From Oscillospiraceae bacterium (GTDB lineage: Bacteria > Bacillota > Clostridia > Oscillospirales > Ruminococcaceae), in contig JAITFZ010000033.1 of assembly GCA_031280965.1 (NCBI GenBank), forward strand, positions 1 to 64,000: a stretch of 64,000 nucleotides of DNA, written 5' to 3'. The position numbers and the translations under genes are program-made. Below, one piece after another: positions 58,749 through 64,000 of this stretch. The notes under the pieces were generated by a model that saw nothing but the letters and a program-made list of their open reading frames with translations, ran no database searches and was not told the origin of the DNA. Numbering within the stretch: the stretch's first letter is position 1; the number at the start of each line of letters is the position of its first letter.

Positions 58749-59303
58749 TTATACGCCGTCACCTTTAATCTTAAAGGTAATTCCGCTCGCCGAGAGATAC
58801 ACCTCGTTTGAAATATTGGCAATCCGCTGATTTACATTGCCGAGGATTTCCCTGAACCAGCGCGCTTCCTTTTCCGCAGGAAGCGGACAGTATCCGAGTT
58901 CAGTCGAGATGATTATAAGGTTGCCGTTAGATTCTCTCACAGCGGTTAAAAGTTCTGTAATCTCAGCTATAGCCTGCTGTTCGATTTCTCTTCTGATTTC
59001 ATTATCGATGTCGGAAATGTCGGGGCATTTTTTCGCCGCAATACGGTTCACGTACGCACCTAAGTTGTCAAGAATCGAAAACTTACGCCCTCTTGCCATT
59101 TCAGCTAAATTCTCGGCTGACAGCTTTATATCCCATTCAACATCGCGCTCCTTGCAGTTGAATTCGACCCTCCTTGCGGTATCGCTGTCAAGCTTTCCGG
59201 CAACAGCCATGTATAAAACATTGTCGCACGCCGCGAAGTTAGTTACCGCCCAGCGCGTCTTGCCGCTTGCCGTACCGCCTGTGATAAATGTTATTTTTGC
59301 CAC
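58749..59303 (-). CDS. cobU: Bifunctional adenosylcobinamide kinase/guanylyltransferase
   Basis: ITFITGGTASGKTRWA, LYMAVAGKLDSDTARRVEFN, ISTELGYCPLPAEKEARWFREILG. Confidence 0.88.
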   Translation of the reverse strand: MAKITFITGGTASGKTRWAVTNFAACDNVLYMAVAGKLDSDTARRVEFNCKERDVEWDIKLSAENLAEMARGRKFSILDNLGAYVNRIAAKKCPDISDIDNEIRREIEQQAIAEITELLTAVRESNGNLIIISTELGYCPLPAEKEARWFREILGNVNQRIANISNEVYLSASGITFKIKGDGV

Positions 59304-59451
59304 ATCGCTTCGTTCCTTTCTGTTAAATCAACCGTAACAGTACTTAAAATTAATTATAACATATAAAAAAATTTTTTGCAATATTTATATTGATTTTTTA
59401 TAAAATTATGGTAGAATATAGGTAAGAGTATGAATAGTGGAGGTTCTCATT

Positions 59452-60888
59452 ATGAAAATTTTATACGCGGCGAGTGAAGCGCAACCCTTTGCCGCCTCCG
59501 GCGGTCTCGCCGATGTGGCGGGTTCCCTGCCCAAGGCATTAGTGAAAGAAGGACATGAATGTGCCGTTGTCATGCCTTATTACAAGAATACAATCAAGCC
59601 GGAACATCAGAAGAAGATTACATTTCTTACAAGTTTCAACGTACCTGTCGGCTGGCGCGCACAATACTGCGGCGTATTTACATACGACGCGCCCGACGGG
59701 GTGAAGTACTTTTTCCTGGACAACGAGTATTATTTCAAGCGCGATTTCGGGATTTACGGCTACTACGATGATGCCGAAAGGTACGCTTTCTTCTCCCGTG
59801 CCGTCCTTGAAATGCTTCATCACGTTGATTACAAACCTGAAATTATTAACTCCAATGACTGGCAATGCGCTTTAATCCCTGTTTATTATCAGATTTATTT
59901 CAAGTATGACAGCGAACTTAAAAACATCAGAAACGTCTTCACGATTCACAACATCGCCTATCAGGGGCAGTACGGAATGAACCTGCTTGAGGAAATTCTT
60001 TCGATTCCGCGTCATATGGCGAACATTGTTGAATATGACCGCGACATCAACTTCATGAAAGGCGCCATTGAAGTCGCGGATAAAGTCACCACGGTTTCGC
60101 CAACCTACGCAACCGAAATTCTCGACCCGTGGTTCTCGCACGGGCTTGACCGGGTTTTAACAAGTAAGCAATATAAAACCTGCGGTTTCCTCAATGGTAT
60201 AGACACCGACATGTACAACCCGCAAACCGACCCGGATATTCCCGCGAAATTCTCGGTTAAGTCAAAAGCCGGCAAGAAAATCTGCAAAGCCAAGTTGCTT
60301 GAGGAAGTTGGTTTGGCAAGCGATTCCGACGAGCCGGTTATCGGCATAATCTCGCGCCTTGTCGAACACAAAGGCTTCGACCTGATTAAACAGGTTTTCG
60401 ACCGGATTGTAGAGCAGGGCTTCAAGGTTGTTATTCTCGGCTCGGGCGACCCGCATTATGAGCAGTTCTTTATTGATGCACACCGCCGCCATCCCGATAA
60501 AGTCAGCTTCACCTGCGGCTATTTCCCGCCGCTTGCCAAGCGAATCTATGCAGGTTCCGACATGTTCCTTATGCCGAGCAAGAGCGAACCTTGCGGGCTC
60601 GCGCAGATGATTTCACTGCGATACGGAACCGTGCCGATTGTCCGCGCAACCGGCGGTTTAAAGGACAGTATTATTGATTGCGGTGAAAAGGACGGCACGG
60701 GCTTTACTTTCCTTAATTATGACGCTGAGGATATGTTCGGCGCGACAGAACGCGCCTTTAACGCCTACAACGACAGAAAAGCGTGGAACGCGCTCGTCAC
60801 CCGCGCTATGAAAGCGGACTTTAGTTGGAGTGTTTCGGCGAAACTGTATATAGGGCTTTATGAAGAATTAATCAGTTGGAATCTATAA
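59452..60888 (+). CDS. glgA: Glycogen synthase (ADP-glucose)
   Basis: MKILYAASEAQPFAASGGLADVAGSLPKAL, TVSPTYA, SEPCGLAQMISLRYGTVPIVRATGGL. Confidence 0.97.
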   Translation: MKILYAASEAQPFAASGGLADVAGSLPKALVKEGHECAVVMPYYKNTIKPEHQKKITFLTSFNVPVGWRAQYCGVFTYDAPDGVKYFFLDNEYYFKRDFGIYGYYDDAERYAFFSRAVLEMLHHVDYKPEIINSNDWQCALIPVYYQIYFKYDSELKNIRNVFTIHNIAYQGQYGMNLLEEILSIPRHMANIVEYDRDINFMKGAIEVADKVTTVSPTYATEILDPWFSHGLDRVLTSKQYKTCGFLNGIDTDMYNPQTDPDIPAKFSVKSKAGKKICKAKLLEEVGLASDSDEPVIGIISRLVEHKGFDLIKQVFDRIVEQGFKVVILGSGDPHYEQFFIDAHRRHPDKVSFTCGYFPPLAKRIYAGSDMFLMPSKSEPCGLAQMISLRYGTVPIVRATGGLKDSIIDCGEKDGTGFTFLNYDAEDMFGATERAFNAYNDRKAWNALVTRAMKADFSWSVSAKLYIGLYEELISWNL

Positions 60889-60896
60889 AAATAACT

Positions 60897-60917
60897 GCCC
60901 CGCTTCAAAAGCGGGGC
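60897..60917. terminator. Bidirectional intrinsic terminator
   Basis: GCCCCGCTT caa AAGCGGGGC with A/T flanks between convergent genes. Confidence 0.85.
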
Positions 60918-60928
60918 AAAATTTTCGC

Positions 60929-63310
60929 CTACATCTCAACTAAAATTTCGTTTTTCTCTTTAAGAATTTTCTCCTCAATAAGCAGTCCCGCGATTTTCTC
61001 CCTGTTAACGCTTACAGCCTTAACTCCGCTCTCCGCGCCGTTCGGGTTGCTTATTTTTATGTTCAGCTCCTTGCCCCTGAAGTTCTTCTTGATTTCAAGC
61101 TCCTTCCACTCCGAAGAAATCGACGGATTTATTACTATGCCGCCTATTTCGGGGCGCAAACCGAGTATACCCTCAACCGAACCGACCATAACTGTTGACG
61201 CCGTCCCCGTAAGCCAGTGAACATGCGAGCGTCCGGCGAACGGACTGCCCTTCCCTTCCGTGAACTGCCCGTGAACATACGGTTCAAGCACCCTTTTATC
61301 CGCGTCATCGTTCATGTATGCGGGGCAGGAGTTACGCCAGTATTCATAAGCGCGGTTTCCGCGTCCGAGCAACGACTCCGCTAAAATCGCCCAACCCTGC
61401 GGCTGTGAGAAAATCCCGGCGTTTTCTTTGACATAGCCGTTGAAGCAGACCATCAGCGCACCGTCAAATGCGTGGTTTGCGTACGGCGGGTTCATAACCT
61501 GTATACCGTAAGGTGTGTTCAGTTCGCGGTATACGCTGTCCATAGAAGTTTTTGCCTGTTCTTCGGACGAGAATCCGGAAATAATCCCCCACGACTGCGG
61601 ATTAAGCCACATCGAAGCTTCCGGGTCGGTTTTCTGCCCGATAATATCGCCGTTCTCGCGATACCCGCGAATCCAGCGGTCATCATTCCAACATTCCGCG
61701 AGAACAGGTTCAAGCTCCCCGCTTATTTTACTTAAATACTCTGCATAATCTTTATCGTTTTTATACTCTGCGAATTCTTTAAGCAGTTTAATTGCATAAA
61801 CAAGCTGAAACGCCACAAACACGCTCTCACCCTTTTTTCCGAGCCGCAGACAGTCGTTCCAGTCGGCGTGAAGACCCGCCGGCATTCCGTGATTGCCAAG
61901 GTTGTTAACAGAAAAATCAACGGCGCGCTTTAAATGCTCATAAACGCTCTCTTGGTCGGGTGTTTCGGCGTAGCAAATTTTTTCATCAAGAAACGCCATA
62001 TTCCCCGATTCTGTAATGTACTTGTAAATCGTCGGGAACAACCACAGCGCATCATCGGCACGGTAACTGGGATGCCCGGTTTCACGGTCATAATCGGGGT
62101 CGCCGGGGGTGCCTTCATGACCGGCATTATGATTAAATTTAACAAGCGGCAGTCCCGCGCCGTTCGATACCTGCGCCGAAAGCATGAAACGAATCTGTTC
62201 CAGCGCCATTTCGGGAGCGAGATGAATTATACCTTGAATATCCTGAACCGTATCGCGGTAGCCGTATCCGTTTCTGAGCCCGCAATAACTGAAAGAAGCC
62301 GCCCGCGACCAGATAAATGTGATGAAGCACTGATAAGCGTTCCAAACGTTGAGCATGTTGTTGAACTTCTCGTCCGGCGTCTTGACAACTAAGTTTTCAA
62401 GCTTTGCGTGCCAGTAGCTTTTAAGCTCCTCAAGTTCTTTATCGGCGGCGCGAATATCGCTGTAGAAAGCGATAAGCTTCCTTGCCTCGGCTTCGGGTTT
62501 TTGTCCGAGCAGAAAGACAAATTCTGCACTTTCGCCGTCCCGCAGAAGTATCTCCGTCTGTAAAGCGCCGCAGGAGTTACCGCAGTAATTCAAGTCGTTA
62601 TTGAGCCCTTCGGCGATGCCGATTGGATTTTCGTAACCCCTGTATTTGCCTACAAAACGTTCACGGTCGCCGCAGTACTTACTCACTTCAGTGCCCGCAA
62701 GCCCGAAGAATCTTTCCTTATCAGGGTCTTTGAAGTTCTCGTTATACACCTGCTTAATAAAATTTTCCTTAAAATAAGTACGTGAAATAAACTGGGTGTA
62801 TTGTAAGTTAACCTGGTCCTGTTCATAATTTGATTCGTTGGTAAACTCAACGTAACCCGTTACCGACAGTTTACGCTGTCTGCCGCTGTTGTTGAAAATA
62901 TTAACGCGCCAAACCTCATGCTCTGCACCCTGCGGCACGAAATAATTAACCTGCGCCTTTATACCCGTATAATCAGAGCTGATTTGCGTATAGGCGGTTC
63001 CGTGGCGGCACTCGTATTTGAATTCCTGCATATCCTTGCACACAGGCGCCCATGACGCGCTCCAGTAATTCCCGTTCTCTCTGTCTTTGATATAAACGTA
63101 ACGTCCGGGTTGGTCGTGCGGTACGCCGTTGAAGCGGTAGCGGGTTAAACGCCCGTTCGCACCCGACTTCACAAAGCTGTACCCTCCCGCGTTCCCGGAA
63201 ATAATCGCACCGTAAAGCGGCGAACCGAGATAATTCGCCCAGGGTGCGGGCGTATCGGGTCGCGTTATGACGTATTCTTTGTTCTTTTCATCGAAAAAGC
63301 CGTAATTCAT
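60929..63310 (-). CDS. GH94-like glycoside phosphorylase (cellobiose/chitobiose phosphorylase family)
   Basis: MNYGFFDEKNKEYVITRPDTPAPWANYLG, NGYGYRDTVQDIQG, HADWNDCL. Confidence 0.9.
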   Translation of the reverse strand: MNYGFFDEKNKEYVITRPDTPAPWANYLGSPLYGAIISGNAGGYSFVKSGANGRLTRYRFNGVPHDQPGRYVYIKDRENGNYWSASWAPVCKDMQEFKYECRHGTAYTQISSDYTGIKAQVNYFVPQGAEHEVWRVNIFNNSGRQRKLSVTGYVEFTNESNYEQDQVNLQYTQFISRTYFKENFIKQVYNENFKDPDKERFFGLAGTEVSKYCGDRERFVGKYRGYENPIGIAEGLNNDLNYCGNSCGALQTEILLRDGESAEFVFLLGQKPEAEARKLIAFYSDIRAADKELEELKSYWHAKLENLVVKTPDEKFNNMLNVWNAYQCFITFIWSRAASFSYCGLRNGYGYRDTVQDIQGIIHLAPEMALEQIRFMLSAQVSNGAGLPLVKFNHNAGHEGTPGDPDYDRETGHPSYRADDALWLFPTIYKYITESGNMAFLDEKICYAETPDQESVYEHLKRAVDFSVNNLGNHGMPAGLHADWNDCLRLGKKGESVFVAFQLVYAIKLLKEFAEYKNDKDYAEYLSKISGELEPVLAECWNDDRWIRGYRENGDIIGQKTDPEASMWLNPQSWGIISGFSSEEQAKTSMDSVYRELNTPYGIQVMNPPYANHAFDGALMVCFNGYVKENAGIFSQPQGWAILAESLLGRGNRAYEYWRNSCPAYMNDDADKRVLEPYVHGQFTEGKGSPFAGRSHVHWLTGTASTVMVGSVEGILGLRPEIGGIVINPSISSEWKELEIKKNFRGKELNIKISNPNGAESGVKAVSVNREKIAGLLIEEKILKEKNEILVEM

Positions 63311-63459
63311 TAAGCTGTCCTCCGTTGTTATATTATTTTTACATTTGCCTACTGCAATGATAGCACGTAAATGATTATTGCACAAGGGCGGTTTTTTTCA
63401 CAAAGTTTAGGTTGCTTTTTTGTGCAATTATACCAAATAACAGACTGCCCCGCACCTAC

Positions 63460-63488
63460 TTGACAAAAATTGTAAAAAAATGTAAAAT
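63460..63488 (+). promoter_or_regulatory. SigmaA-like promoter
   Basis: TTGACA, 17-nt spacer, TAAAAT. Confidence 0.7.
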
Positions 63489-63547
63489 AGTAGGGGCGTA
63501 CAACTATGGTCTGCTCGAAAATTTATCACCCGCAATGGAGTAAAAAA

Positions 63548-64000
63548 ATGTTTGCAAAAATAAACGGTTTGGGTCTTTACGGTATGAACGCCTTCCCTGT
63601 TTCTGCTGAAATAAGCACATCCGGCGGAAGCGTTCCCGCTTTTGATATAGTAGGGCTTGCGGATATTTCGGTTCAGGAAAGTCGAATGAGAATCCGCTCG
63701 GCTCTTAAAAATTCCAACATAGCCACAAAGCCGCTTAACACAATCGTAAACTTAGCCCCTGCGTCCATAAGAAAAATCGGTTCTCTTTACGACCTTACGA
63801 TTCTGACGGCTGTTTTAGCGGCACAGGAACTGATAAAAATAAACGTCGATGACTGCGCGTTTTTCGGAGAAGTTTCGCTCGGCGGCGACGTTAATCCGAT
63901 TCATGGCGCGCTGACCCTTACAATCGCCGCCCGTGAAAACGGTATAAAGAAAGTCTTCCTCCCTGCCGCCAATGCGCGGGAAGCCGGCGTCTCTGAAGGC
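63548..64000 (+). CDS. YifB/ComM-family Mg chelatase-like ATPase (N-terminus, runs off the window)
   Basis: MFAKINGLGLYGMNAFPVSAEISTSGGSVPAFDIVGLADISVQESRMRIRSALKNS; absent from ORF track because no stop in window. Confidence 0.92.
   Translation, partial: MFAKINGLGLYGMNAFPVSAEISTSGGSVPAFDIVGLADISVQESRMRIRSALKNSNIATKPLNTIVNLAPASIRKIGSLYDLTILTAVLAAQELIKINVDDCAFFGEVSLGGDVNPIHGALTLTIAARENGIKKVFLPAANAREAGVSEG

Noticed and set aside
1-64000. CRISPR arrays, tRNA/rRNA genes, IS transposases and reverse transcriptases
   Set aside because: Looked for on both strands; no regularly spaced repeats, cloverleaf-like genes, DDE transposase or RT ORFs were recognised.

Overview
The window looks like a spore-forming, anaerobic Firmicutes (Clostridia/Oscillospirales-like) chromosome. 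It is mostly ordinary backbone: ruvCAB, ecfA1A2T, truA, ddl/murF, tyrA/aroF, pyc, glgA, a GH94-like phosphorylase, an ABC-F protein and several two-component systems. Most notable observations: (1) the left end (about 1-4236) is the end of a large-serine-recombinase element inserted inside spoIVA. The spoIVA ORF loses its conserved C-terminus at ...APSIHI and runs into the recombinase gene, a skin-like arrangement; the spoIVA remnant sits directly downstream of a sipL-like gene. (2) A DUF6273-like lipoprotein has a C-terminus resembling a diversity-generating-retroelement variable region, with a perfect 8-bp stem / 4-nt loop hairpin 3 bp after the stop. (3) A dispersed leader cassette (AAGAAAGGACTTTATGAAAAYATG) recurs at four loci, is tandemly triplicated at one, and creates a 3-codon ORF overlapping the true start by ATGA. 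(4) Two mutually exclusive hairpins with a sigmaA-like promoter form an attenuator-like leader upstream of a TM1266-type regulator. (5) A yybP-ykoY-like (Mn2+) riboswitch precedes a P-type ATPase. No tRNA, rRNA or CRISPR array was recognised. All assignments come from reading translations and sequence; no database searches were run.
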